From NCBI GenBank assembly GCA_947069175.1, contig CAMTDV010000007.1, positions 49,619,681 through 49,683,680 of the forward strand: a DNA stretch of 64,000 nt, written 5' to 3'. The DNA is from Scalesia atractyloides (taxonomy: Eukaryota > Streptophyta > Magnoliopsida > Asterales > Asteraceae). This document shows positions 1 through 10,309 of this stretch, piece after piece; within the stretch, counting starts at the first letter, position 1, and every line of letters starts with the position of its first letter. The notes beneath the pieces are model-generated. The model saw only the letters and a list, made by a program, of their open reading frames with translations, made no database searches and was not told where the DNA came from. The position numbers were made by a program, and so were the translations under genes.

Positions 1-216
1 AGATTGTAACAGCATGTAACTCTGGTTGTAAGTATCCCCTTCAACTTTTATAACTGGCTTCAAAGTAGCTTTATTTGTGTAATAAACCACCTCTTATAAC
101 AATTACTATACCATGAACTGAAAATAATATCCAATTAAAGTTTCATTAATCTTGAACAACCATCTAACTTTACAACTAAAAAATCTCACCACTGTCTAGT
201 TGTTTACAAAACTGTG

Positions 217-540
217 TTAGAAAAATACAGATCCACACAAGCCAAATGCTCCAAAATGAGAAGCGAGATCGGTGAATACCTCTTTACTACATGGTATGGT
301 GATCCCGCCCATTGGATGGTTGTATCCAAACTCTTGCTCTGCCTGATGCAGTAACTCTTGAAATCCAGGCTCGCTTAATATTGATACAGAGACTACAAAC
401 CTCTTCTTCTCTTGTTCCCCAACATAAATAGCAAAATAGCCTTTGGGGATGTCCATAGACGCGGGTGTGCTGCCACCATTAGAGAGGGATCGTTTGAGAA
501 TATGTCTTGCTTGAATGATACGAGGCATACGGATGGCCAC
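217..540 (-). CDS. SAUR-family auxin-responsive protein, best-preserved copy (non-ATG start)
   Basis: Small auxin up RNA protein of the SAUR20-24-like type. Family members act in auxin-driven cell expansion, in Arabidopsis by restraining PP2C.D phosphatases so that the plasma-membrane proton pump stays active. The frame is open for 107 codons. Visible family motifs are MPRIIQAR near the N terminus, GYFAIYVG (about residues 35-42), RFVVSVSIL, FQELLHQAEQEFGYNHP and GGITIPCS, ending ASHFGAF. Usual length is about 99 residues. Two oddities: the position of the usual ATG is GTG (bases 538-540), leaving the in-frame ATG at 526-528 as the likely plant start (MPRII...), and the normal TGA after GAF is lost, adding eight residues (GLCGSVFF). 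No intron, as usual for SAURs. It may still be translated from the internal Met, or be an early pseudogene. Confidence 0.65.
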   Translation of the reverse strand: MAIRMPRIIQARHILKRSLSNGGSTPASMDIPKGYFAIYVGEQEKKRFVVSVSILSEPGFQELLHQAEQEFGYNHPMGGITIPCSKEVFTDLASHFGAFGLCGSVFF

Positions 541-673
541 GTTTTCAAGGAAGTAGACGATGTTCGCTGTAAAGTGTTGTTGAAGGAAGGAAAAAACTCA
601 AAGAATCACATGTTTCTGAATGAGGATGTAGATTAATTTCTAGGAAGATCTGGATGTATTAGGCATGTAAAAT

Positions 674-726
674 GCTATATGTAAGAAGAAGGTATACCAA
701 GGTACTTAGTAGTCTGGGACATATGA
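674..726 (-). promoter_or_regulatory. Promoter region of the 217-540 SAUR copy
   Basis: Reading the minus strand, a weakened TATA-like stretch (ACATATAGC, about 675-684) lies about 135 bp upstream of the gene start. Other copies have a clean TATATATAGC at this place. Further upstream, at 717-726, CATATGTCCC combines a CATATG E-box-like core with TGTCCC, a TGTCNN auxin response element core. CATATG and TGTC motifs are known from soybean SAUR promoters; function here is inferred. Confidence 0.45.
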
Positions 727-1285
727 ACAAGAAAACAAACGCACATGGTATCATATCTTCAGAATAATATTATAGAAGATATGTGGATACTAATCTTCGG
801 TAGAAATCCAAACCCGATACATACATGAAAAGCTATTTGGCGTGGTTTCATATGGCAGTAAGTTGTGAAGATTAGGACCAAGGTCATACGCTTTTGTCTT
901 GATGATGGAGTCCACTATTACCACTTGTTGGACAAGGTGTCTTCCAACCTAATTACGGATTGCAGATATGGTTTATCCAGTTTGGCACTAAAAAAATCAT
1001 CTTGGATTCATCCTTCTTTAAAACATCGCTGGTTGTGGAATTGGTAGCAATGTTTACTGATTCATTCGGATTATTGGGTTGAGTCAAACTGTAAGAGCCT
1101 GTAATTCTGGTTGTAAGTATCCCCTACAACTTTTAAAACTGGCTACTAAGTAGCTTTATTTGTGTACTAAACCACCTATTGAAACACTTACTATACCATG
1201 AACTCAAAATAATATCCAATTAAAGTTTCATTAATCTTGAACAACGATCTTAATTTACAACGATCTTAATACAGATCTACACAAG

Positions 1286-1584
1286 TCAAAATGCTCCAAA
1301 ATGAGAAGCGGGATCTGTGAATACGTCTTCACTACATGGTACTGTGATCTTGCCCATTGGATGGTTTTATCCAAACTCTTGCTCTGCCTGATGCAGTAAC
1401 TTTTGAAATCTAGGCTCCCTAATATTGATACGGGGACTACAAACCTCTTCTTCTCTTGTTCCCCAACATAAATGGCAAAATAGCCTTTGGGGATGTGAAA
1501 AGATGCGGGTGTCCTTCCACCGTTGGAGAGGGATCTTTTCAGAATTTGTCTTGCTTGAATAATACGAGGCATACGGATGGCCAT
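1286..1584 (-). pseudogene. SAUR copy 2, frameshifted
   Basis: Reads as SAUR from MAIRMPRII through VPVSIL. A one-base deletion then occurs (AGGCTCCCTAAT where other copies have AGGCTCGCTTAAT). The C-terminal third (normally FQELLHQAEQEFGY...GGITIPCS) is out of frame, and the open frame runs on to 1255. This copy also has a true in-frame ATG 24 codons upstream (1654-1656), extending the open frame to 133 codons; that extension is leader sequence in the other copies. A ~60 bp deletion follows the gene in its 3' flank. Pseudogene unless the indel is an assembly error. Confidence 0.75.
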
Positions 1585-1719
1585 GTTTTCAAGGAAGCTA
1601 GAGGATGTTCGCTGTAAACTGTTGTTGAAGGAAGCAAAAAAGTCAAAGAAGCGCATGTTTCTGAAAGAGGATGTTGATTAATTTCTAGGAAGATGTGGTT
1701 GTATTAGGCATGTAGAATG

Positions 1720-1730
1720 CTATATATAAG
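1720..1730 (-). promoter_or_regulatory. TATA box of SAUR copy 2
   Basis: Minus-strand CTTATATATAGC, about 137 bp upstream of the SAUR start codon. The same element stands at the same distance in most units, so it is probably the core promoter of the family. Confidence 0.5.
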
Positions 1731-2501
1731 AAGAAGGTATACCAAGGTACTTAATAGTCTGGGACGTATGAAAAAGAAAATAAACGCACATGGTATCATA
1801 TCTTAAGATTAATATTATAGAAGATATGTTGATACTAATCTTCCGTAGAAATCCAAACAGCAGACATACATGAAAATCTATGTGGTCTGATTTCATATGG
1901 CAGTTAGTTGTGAAGATTAGGACCAAGGTCACATGCTTTTGTCTTGATGATGGAGTCCACTATTACCACTTGTAGGACAAGGTGTCTTCCAACCTAATTA
2001 CCCATTGCAGCTATGGTTTATCCAGTTTGGCACTAAAAAAACCGTCTTCGATTCATCCTTCTATTGCTCTAACTCATAACTGAGCAGTTTAAAAAAAAGA
2101 TATAACATGTTAGATTTCGCAGTCATTTCAAGATAGCCTGTTGAAAGTATCAAACGTAAATTATCAGTTTCTTGTCTTATTTGGTTTACAAGTTACCAGA
2201 ACCAGAACCACCTGATGAATGTTTGTTGCCCGCCTCAGTCACAGTAATCATAATAAATGTAAACTACAAATTATGGAATGCGTGCGTTCAAATCGTATGT
2301 TGGAACCTTTATGAACTTCTTTAAAGTTTGGGTGTATCAGTTTTCTTTTTGTTTTATATTCTGAAGCTCATTCAAGGTTCTATTACCAGCCTATGTGCTC
2401 CCCTTCATGTGTTTATGTGGACACAAAACAGTATTTAATCCACGAGCACCAAAAAGTATTTCAGGAACCACACTTTCTTTCAGGAACAACACTTTCTTTG
2501 A

Positions 2502-2870
2502 AGGAAGGAAAAATGTCAAAAAATCGCTTGTTTCTGAATGAGGATGTAGATTAATTTCTAGGAAGATGTGGTTGTATTAGGCATGTAGAATGCTATATAT
2601 AAGAAGAAGCTATACCAAGGTACTTAATAGTCTGGGACATATGAACAAGAAAACACACGCACATGGTATCATATCTTCAGAATAATATTATAGAAGATAT
2701 GTGGATACTAATCTTCGGTAGAAATCCAAACACGAGACATACATGAAAAGCTATATGGCCTAATTTCATATGGCAGTTAGTTCTGAAGATTAGGACCAAT
2801 GTCACATGCCTTTGTCTTGATGATGGACTACACTATTACCACTTGTAGGACAAGGTGTCTTCCAACCTAA
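2502..2870 (-). promoter_or_regulatory. Orphan SAUR promoter and leader with the gene deleted
   Basis: This stretch matches the SAUR leader, TATA box (2594-2603) and auxin-type upstream region (CATATGTCCC near 2636-2645), but the SAUR reading frame that should lie on its left is gone. Promoter sequence now abuts the spacer tail of the previous unit. Its right end stops at CCAACCTAA (2862-2870), where antisense LTR sequence begins. Confidence 0.6.
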
Positions 2871-3143
2871 CACAACATAAACAACTTGTTTCTATAATTT
2901 TTAGCTTAGTTGGAAGTGTTCTTCATCTTTGTTTTGCATGAATCTTTAGGTGTTATCTTGTACATAAATTATATATACTCAAACGAGTGCTAGTTACGTT
3001 AACGGGAACTTAAACCGTGGTTTAAGTTACTTGTATGGATTTTAGGGATTTTCAAGCAAAACGATGTGTTTAATGTTTTTATCTAGTTGTAGGATGTAAA
3101 AATATTGTTAACTAGTTCATGGGATGTTTGAGATTGTGACCGG
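2871..3143 (-). mobile_element. Antisense fragment of the long gypsy LTR
   Basis: The reverse complement matches the LTR family seen at 44997-48894. The left part (about 2871-2985) corresponds to about 46020-46130 and the right part (about 2990-3143) to about 45245-45420. It is therefore an internally deleted LTR piece in opposite orientation to the large LTRs. SAUR-unit sequence resumes at TGTACTAAACC (3144). Confidence 0.7.
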
Positions 3144-4610
3144 GTGTACTAAACCACCTATTAAAACAATTACTATACCATGAACTCAAAATAATATCCA
3201 ATTTAAGTTTCATTAATCTTGAACAACGATCTTCATTTACAACTAAAAGATCTCACGACTGTCTAGTTGTTTACATAACTGGGTAAGAAAAATACAGATC
3301 TACAAAAGTCAAAATGCCCCAAAATGAGAAGCTAGATATGTGAATACGTCTTCACTACATGGTACCGTGATCCCGCCCATTGGATGGTTGTATCCAAACT
3401 GTTGCTCTGCCTGATGCAGTAACTCTTGAAATTTAGGCTCGCCTAATATTGATACAGGGACTACAAACCTCTTCTTCTATTGTTCCCCAACATAAATGGC
3501 AAAATAGCCTTTGGGGATGTCCATAGATGCGGGTGTGCTTCCACCATTAGAGAGGGATCGTTTGAGAATTTGTCTTGCTTGAATGATACGAGGCATACGG
3601 ATGGCCATGTTTTCAAGGATGCTGGAGGATGGTCGCTGTAAAGTGTTGTTGAAGTAAGCAAAAAAGTCAAAGAAGCGCTTGTTTCTGAATGAGGATGTAG
3701 ATTAATTTATAGGAAGATGTGGTTGTATTAGGCATATAGAATGCTATATATAACAAGAAAGTATACCAAGGTACTTAATAGTCTGGGACATATGAACAAC
3801 AAAACAAACGCACATGGTATCAAATCTTCAGAATAATATTATAGAAGATATGTGGATACTAATCTTCGGAAGAAATCTAAACACGCGACATACATGAAAT
3901 ACTATATGGCCTGATTTCATATGGCAGTAAGTTGTGAAGATTAGGACCAATGTCACATGCCTTTGTCTTGATGATGGACTCCACTATTACCACTTGTAGG
4001 ACAAGGTGTCTTCCAACCTAATTACCCATTGCAGCTATGGTTCATCCAGTTTGGTACTAAAACAACCATCTTTTATTTATCCTTCTATTGCTCTAACTTA
4101 TAACTGAGTAGCTTAAAAAAAGATATAACATGTTAGATTTCGCAGTCATTTCAAGATAGCCTGTTGAAAGTATCAAACGTAAATTATCAGTTTCTTGTCT
4201 TATTTGGTTTACAAGTTACAAGAACCAGAACCACCTGATGAATGTTTGTTTCCCGCTCAGTCACAGTAATCAAAATAAAGGTAAACTACAAATTATGGAA
4301 TGCGTGCATTCAAATCGTATCATGGTACCTTTATGACTCCGATAAAGTTTGGGTGTATCAGTTTTGTTTTTGTTTTATATTCTGAAGCACATTCAAGGTT
4401 CTATTACCAGCCTATGTGCTCCCCTTCATGTGTTTATGTGGACACAAAACAGTATTTAATCCGTGAGCACCAAAAAGTATTTCAGGAAGGACACTTTCTT
4501 TGACGGTGGTAGTTTACATATTTGGAGTTTCAAGTAGCAGAAACATTCAAACGGACAGTGTATTGTCAACCAAGGTCATGACTTATGCATGTGTAACCTT
4601 GGCCTTTTTT
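3144..4610 (-). repeat. SAUR repeat unit D
   Basis: Unit with SAUR copy 3, TATA-like TATATATAAC near 3745-3754 on the plus strand (GTTATATATAGC on the gene strand), CATATGTCCC at 3785-3794, and a full-length spacer to about 4610. No additional gene was seen in 3760-4610. Confidence 0.75.
3309..3608 (-). pseudogene. SAUR copy 3, premature stop
   Basis: A true ATG at 3606-3608 opens a typical SAUR N terminus (MAIRMPRIIQARQ, GYFAIYVGEQ). The next codon is TAG where other copies have GAG (plus-strand CTTCTATTGTTC), which ends translation after about 44 residues. Downstream sequence still encodes the rest of the SAUR fold in frame to the usual TGA at 3309-3311. This is a single nonsense change in an otherwise well-kept copy. 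Confidence 0.8.
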
Positions 4611-4917
4611 TAAAACATGGCTGGATGTGGAATTGGTAGCAATGTTTGCTGATTCATCGGATTATCGGTTTGAGTCAAACTGTAAGAGCATGTAATTCTG
4701 GTTGTAAGTATCCCCTTCAACTTCTACAACAGGCTACTAAGTAGCTTTATTTGTGTACTAAACCACCTATTAAAGCAATTACTATACCATGAACTCAAAA
4801 TAATATCCAATCAAAGTTTCATTAATCTTGAACAACGATCTTAATTTACAACTAAAAAAGCTCACCACTGTCTAGTTGTTTACAAAACTGTGTTAGAAAA
4901 ATACCGATCTACACAAG

Positions 4918-5217
4918 TCAAAATGCTCCAAAATGAGAAGCGATATCTATGAATACGTCTTCACCACATGGTACCGTGATCCCGCCCATTGGATGGTTGT
5001 ATCCAAACTCTTACTCTGCCTGATGCAGTAACTCTTGAAATCTAGGCTCGCTTAATATTGATACAGGGACTACAAACCTCTTCTTCTCTTGTTCCCCAAC
5101 ATAAATGGCAAAATAGCCATTGGGGATGTCCATAGATGCGGGAGTGCTGCCACCATTAGAGAGGGATCGTTTCAGAATTTGTCTTGCTTGAAGGATACGA
5201 GGCATACGGATGGCCAT
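4918..5217 (-). pseudogene. SAUR copy 4, C-terminally truncated by nonsense codon
   Basis: A true ATG at 5215-5217 gives a clean 68-codon frame (MAIRMPRILQ... FQELLHQAE). It is stopped at 5011-5013 by TAA, where other copies have CAA (Gln). About 30 residues including GGITIPCS and the C-terminal ASHFGAF are lost, although the DNA encoding them is still present to 4918. The N-terminal two thirds is among the least damaged in the window, so a truncated protein is possible. The family core is incomplete. Confidence 0.75.
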
Positions 5218-5353
5218 GTTTTGAAGGAAGCTAGAGGATGTTCACTGTAAAGTGTTGTTGAAGGAAGCAAAAATGTCAAAGAAGCGCTTGTTTCTTAATG
5301 AGGATGTAGATTAATTTCTAGGAAGATGTGGTTGTATTAGGCATGTAGAAGGG

Positions 5354-5363
5354 TATATATAAG
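5354..5363 (-). promoter_or_regulatory. TATA box of SAUR copy 4
   Basis: Minus-strand CTTATATATA about 137 bp upstream of the start codon, at the family's conserved position. The upstream E-box is changed in this copy (GGGACATCTG instead of GGGACATATG). Confidence 0.5.
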
Positions 5364-6182
5364 AAGAAGGTATAACAAGGTACTTAATAGCCTGGGACAT
5401 CTGAACAAGAAAATAAACGCACATGGTATCATATCTTAAGAATAATATTATAGAAGATATGTGGATACTAATCTTCTGTAGAAATCCAAACACCAGACAT
5501 ACATGAAAATCTATATGGCCTGATTTCATATGGCAGTAAGCTGTGAAGATTAGGACCAAGGTCACATGCTTTTGTCTTGATGATGGAGTCCACTATTACC
5601 ACTTGTAGGACAAGGTGTCTTCAAACCTAATTACCCATTGCAGCTATGGTTTATCAAGTTTGGTACTAAAAAAACCATCTTGGATTTATCCTTCTATAGC
5701 TCTAACTCATAACTGAGTAGTTAAAAAAAGATATAACATGTTAGATTTCGCGGTCATTTCAAGGTAGCCTGTTGAGAGTATCAAAGTAAATTATCAATTT
5801 CTTGTCTTATTTGGTTTACAAGTTACCATAACCAGAACCACCTTATGAATGTTTGTTGCCCACCTCAGTCACAGTAATCATAATAAATGTAAACTACAAA
5901 TTATGGAATGCGTGCGTTCAAATGGGTGTATCATTTTTGTTTTTGTTTTATATTCTGAAGCTCATTCAAGGTTCAATTACGAGCCTATGTGTTCCCTCTG
6001 ATGTGTTTATGTGGACACAAAACAGTAATTAATCCATGGGCACCAAAAAGTCTATTAGGCAGGACACTTTCTTTGACGGTGGTAATTTACATATTTGGAG
6101 TTTGAAGAAGCAGAAACATTCAAACGGACAATGGATTGTCAACCAAGGTCATGACTTATGCATGTGTAACCTTGGCCTTTCT

Positions 6183-6936
6183 TTAAAACATGGCTGGATG
6201 TGGAATTGGTAGCAATGTTTGCTGATTCATCGGATTATCCGGTTGAGTCAAACTGTAAGAGCATGTAATTCTGGTTGTAAGTATCCGCATCAACTTTTAT
6301 ATACCGGCTACTAAGTACCTTTATTTTTGTACTAAACCACCACTTACAACAATTACTATACCATGAACTCAAAATAATACCCAATTAAAGTTTCATTAAT
6401 GTTGAACAACGATCTAACTTTACAACTAAAAGAGCTCACTACTGTCTAGTTGTAGGACAAGGTGTCTTCCATCCTAATTACCAGTTGCAGATATGGTTTA
6501 TCCAGTTTGGTACTAAAAAAACCATCTTGGATTCATCCTTCTATAGCTCTAACTCATAACTGAGTAGCTTAAAAAACATATATAACCAGATAGATTTCGC
6601 GGTCATTTCAAGATAGCCTGTTGAAAATATCAAATGTAACTTATCAATATCTTGTCTTATTTGGTTTACAAGTAAGCAGTACCAGAACAACCTGATGAAT
6701 GTTTTTTACCCGCCTCAGTCACAGTAATCATAATAAAAGTAAACTACAACTTATGGAATGCTTGCGTTAAAATCGTGTCATGGAACCTTTATGAACTTCC
6801 GTAAAGGTTCAATGTATCAGTTTTGTTTTTGTTTTATATTCTGAAGCACATTCAAGGTTCTATTATGAGCCTATGTGTTCCCTGTCATGTATTTATGTTG
6901 ACACAAAACAGTAATTAATACATGAGCACCAAAAAG
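6183..6936 (-). repeat. SAUR repeat unit F lacking the gene
   Basis: The 3' flank of a SAUR unit runs to CTGTCTAG and at 6449-6453 jumps to TTGTAGGACAAGG, which normally lies about 1 kb away, upstream of the promoter. The whole gene and promoter are missing, and TTGT is shared by both sides of the join. The remaining spacer continues to CACCAAAAAG, where the gypsy LTR starts. Confidence 0.75.
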
Positions 6937-8333
6937 TGTGACAACTGTCACTTTCGGGTAAACTCCATACATTTAAGCAGTGAATTATATGATATAATTA
7001 CGTGTTTTGAACGTCTAAACTGCATGAATTGCATGGCATACACCAACAAAACTTGCTGAGTACATTACATGACGCATATTACTTGTGTAGTAGTTACCAC
7101 TTGTGTAGTAGTTACCACTCTAAAACAGGTTAAACAGTGCATAAGAACAATTAGTAGACTAGCCGTGACAGCACAACTTCAGTACGCTGCTAAACAGCAG
7201 ACTTAGGACTTAGATGGTAGTCCAACATAAACTGTAAATTAAATCCCTGGTGAGGAAAAAAGGATTTATGCGAACACTTTCTGGAAACAATACATGCACT
7301 AAAAACTGTCCAAAATGCACACTCAGTGAAAATTCAACAAAATTCAACAAAATACAGCATCCACAAGCTTATGTAATATGCAGAAATAGTGTTAAACATT
7401 ATGCACTACTTAAAAGATATTGGAAGTATCAATTTGACATATCAAACATTTTAACGAACCGACAACCAAACAAACACTCGGACACAATCTGACACATCAT
7501 ATGAACTAGTTAACAATGTTAATATCATACAAGTAGTTAAAGCCATTAAACACATTGTTTTGCTTGAAAATTCATAAAATCCCTAGAAGTTGCTTAAACC
7601 TCCGTTTAAGAATCCGTTAACAATCTAGCACCCATTAAGCAACCTAACACGAACTAGACATAAAATATAAACTAGTTTAAATTGTGTAACAATATTAAAC
7701 TAGTGTATGGCACCTTATACCTTAAAATACATCAAAAACCCTTAAAACCCTAAACACTCTTACTTAACCTAAACTTCACTAAATCTTTAACTAGGAACTT
7801 AACCAAGTTAGTCTTAAACTAACACCCCTTGGACGGCCAAGAGGGGGGGTCCCACCACCCAACATTTTGTGTCCCCCATGTCTCAACATTTTAGGAGGAC
7901 AATTAGAATGTATAGAGGGTCTTGTATGAGCAATCATGCATAAGAAAAGAACATTAACACATTAAACCACACATTATCATCCTCATCAAAGATTCAACTC
8001 TTCACTTCTTCTTTCCCCCTCAAACTCACGATCACAACAACCTCCATTGCCAACTTTTGAAGGGTTTCCCATTATATCCCGTCTCCTTGCGGTGATATAA
8101 TGGTCAAAGCCTTATTTTTTTTAAAACTTGCATTTAAGTTATGTAACACTTTGACAACTTAATCTCATTTCATGGTTTGTAAACAATATACTCAACCTAT
8201 GTTGTGTTTTGAAACTATATAAGTAATTGCATTTGGAGTTTGTTTTGTTCATTTTGTATGTTCACTTATGTTGTATGCAATTAGAATCAATCAGATCACA
8301 CTGCCGTGCTTCCGCCTATGAGCGGGTGTGATA
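6937..8333 (+). repeat. 5' LTR of the gypsy element (short form)
   Basis: Begins TGTGACAACTGTCAC and ends near GGGTGTGATA. It matches 14984-16205 over most of its length. It is about 1.4 kb and lacks the ~2.8 kb AT-rich middle found in the long form at 44997-48894. The bases after it (GATTGCTAAAAAAGC) look like a degraded TTGGTATCAGAGC tRNA-Met primer site; that reading is tentative. Leader 8334-8647 shows no gene. Confidence 0.8.
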
Positions 8334-8647
8334 GATTGCTAAAAAAGCTTCCATTGTAGTGAACTAGGATTCCTTCTCGAGTCTAGTCTACAATCACTAG
8401 GATCCTCTCACGAAAAAAATTTATCAAATACAAAAGGATTTTCATTGCATAACTATTTCACAAGGTCCACTACATAAATTCATTTTACAAAATAATGCAA
8501 GGACATTATGAGACTTAGTATACAAAGGGTAGACACAGAAAATTAAGTTGATTCACCCAAAACAAATAGTACAACATAAAATGGACATTATGTGATGCCT
8601 ACATTTTCGTGTGTATATATATAATACTAAATAACAATTAATTATAC

Positions 8648-9434
8648 ATGTCGTACAAACCTTTTTCGAGTTACCAATGTGAATCAGCTGAAAGCGGTAT
8701 TTACGACGACCACGATCCGATGGAGATCGTCTCTGACGATGTGGTTGGACTATCGTGCATTACATCTCCTCCGATAGCGAGTCTAAGCCTGAGGAGGACT
8801 AGACATCGCAACACAACGAGCAGATCATTATCGGTCACCCCGAGGGTGAGCATCCAGTCGAGGTTATACCTATTGACGCCATTCTACTTGCCATGTGGCC
8901 CGTGTCATCGATCTATCTGATGATGAGGATGAGGTTTTCGTATTTCACGTCGACCACCTTGATGACGACCTCAGCGGGAGAGGTGATCGACATAACCATC
9001 TGGAGGTATTCTCACATGCGGTTTCTGTTGCAGCCATTTCATCATCGGATGAGAGAGACCGTGCTTCTTCTTCAGCTATTCGTCTAGCCGAGCTTCGACC
9101 GGATGGTACCGACCGCAACTTTGACACTATACCCATTGCTACCCCGACACCCACTCTTGTACCCACACACACGTCTGTCCGCACCCCTACCCCATCTTCT
9201 GAGGACACCCTTTACTTTCCGAGACCTGTAGGCGATTCAACCTGGATTCGACCCATTACCTATGAGACGTTTCGTCCCATATCACCCACTCTACTGGACC
9301 ATCGCAGCTACCAGCATCACCACGTCACGTGGCAGGCCCGTTTCATGAGCCAACTCGCCCTACTCCATACTCACCACCACATATGATGCCTATGTCTGAT
9401 CCCTACCATCCCTCCACTTCACCGCGTAGTTTAT
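8648..9434 (+). pseudogene. Gag N-terminal region of the gypsy element, frameshifted
   Basis: Acidic, Ser/Asp/Glu- and Pro/Thr-rich reading frames typical of the leader portion of gag in daisy-family gypsy elements (by recollection). The first frame starts at 8648 (MSYKPFSSYQCESAESG) and holds the acidic PMEIVSDD. It is lost after about 8790 by an indel. A second frame (8895-9386) continues with DLSDDEDE, AISSSDERD, a Pro/Thr stretch and RPITYETFRPISP. A third frame carries the sequence a little further. No catalytic motif is expected in this part. About 9435-9850 is AT-rich with no supported gene. Confidence 0.55.
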
Positions 9435-9849
9435 AGAGAGTTACGTTCAATCTTTAGAGCAACATCAGTTTGCAGGTACCTTTTTGACCCGGGAGCTAGA
9501 TACCCGTTTTTGGTGAAGGCTATACATCAAGTTTTGAAGACAACTAGAAGAACGAAAATCGCTAACATAAAGGAAGATTTTGCTTTTTATATGTATTAAA
9601 CTTGTATGAGCAGGTGATGTAACCCAAGTACATTGTTGTTTCCTTTGCAACGATTATGTAACAAGTTGTCTTATTATATATAAAAACTTGATTTCTTCGT
9701 TTTGATGCATTATATTGATTTTCGCATGGTGTATTGCGCGGAGCCGACTTATTTATACAATGGATCATTTATATATATTTAAATTACTATGTGTTATTTA
9801 ATTGCTTGCTTACTTGACTACTTGCATATATATATAATAATATATAAAT

Positions 9850-10309
9850 GTATGAATACTTATAAATTATAATTAACTGAAAGAATATTTACTAAATAAA
9901 CGTCTAATCTTTACTACCATATTATCTTGAAAGATCATGCCACCAAGAAGGAGAACTCCTCGCACCCGAAATGTGAACCAACCCCAACTGATGCCTAGGA
10001 ACAAGGCCGAATTAAACGCCTTGTTGGAACAAAGGATATCTTAGGCTCTGGCCCAATACGAGGCAACTCGAAATATATATATATATGTATGAATACTTAT
10101 AAATTATAATTAACTCAAAGAATATTTACTAAATAAAGTCTAATCTTTACTACCATATTATCTTGAAAGATCATGCCACCAAGAAGGAGAACTCCTCGCA
10201 CCCGAAATGTGAACCAACCCCAACCGATGCCTAGGAACAAGGCCAAATTAAACGCCTTGTTGGAACAAAGGATATCTTAGGCTTGGCCCAATACGAGGCA
10301 ATCCGAAAT
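9850..10309 (+). repeat. Tandem direct duplication of the gag start (period 237 bp)
   Basis: The segment from GTATGAATACTTATAAATTA through the gag start (ATGCCACCAAGAAGGAGAAC) to CCAATACGAGGCAA occurs twice, at 9850-10072 and 10087-10309, joined by a short (AT)n run. The copies differ by a few substitutions and indels. Both include a TAG after GGATATCT in the gag frame. Confidence 0.85.

Larger units (their letters stand above)
1..1020 (-). repeat. SAUR repeat unit A (shortened)
   Basis: First visible copy of the unit that recurs throughout the window. In minus-strand order it holds an upstream spacer, promoter (about 670-860), leader and SAUR gene (217-540), with the AT-rich 3' flank at 1-216. 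At about 1011-1022 the sequence jumps from the spacer (ATTCATCCTTCT) directly into the start of the next unit (TTTAAAACATCGCTGG). The ~550 bp tail seen in longer units (for example 2050-2490) is therefore missing. A shared CCTTCT marks the join and suggests a microhomology deletion. Confidence 0.8.
1021..2500 (-). repeat. SAUR repeat unit B (full-length tail)
   Basis: A nearly full unit with SAUR copy 2, its promoter and the long upstream spacer to about 2490. Near its end a 20-21 bp stretch containing ACACTTTCTTT is duplicated (about 2459-2500). The sequence then jumps at a shared TTGA into the leader of another SAUR unit. No other gene was seen in the spacer 1740-2490. Confidence 0.75.
4611..6182 (-). 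repeat. SAUR repeat unit E
   Basis: A full-length unit with SAUR copy 4 and a long spacer (about 5560-6182) ending in the conserved GTAACCTTGGCC. No other gene was seen in it. Confidence 0.75.

Noticed and set aside
412..636. Plus-strand frame opposite the SAUR gene
   Set aside because: Antisense shadow of SAUR coding sequence with no independent support.
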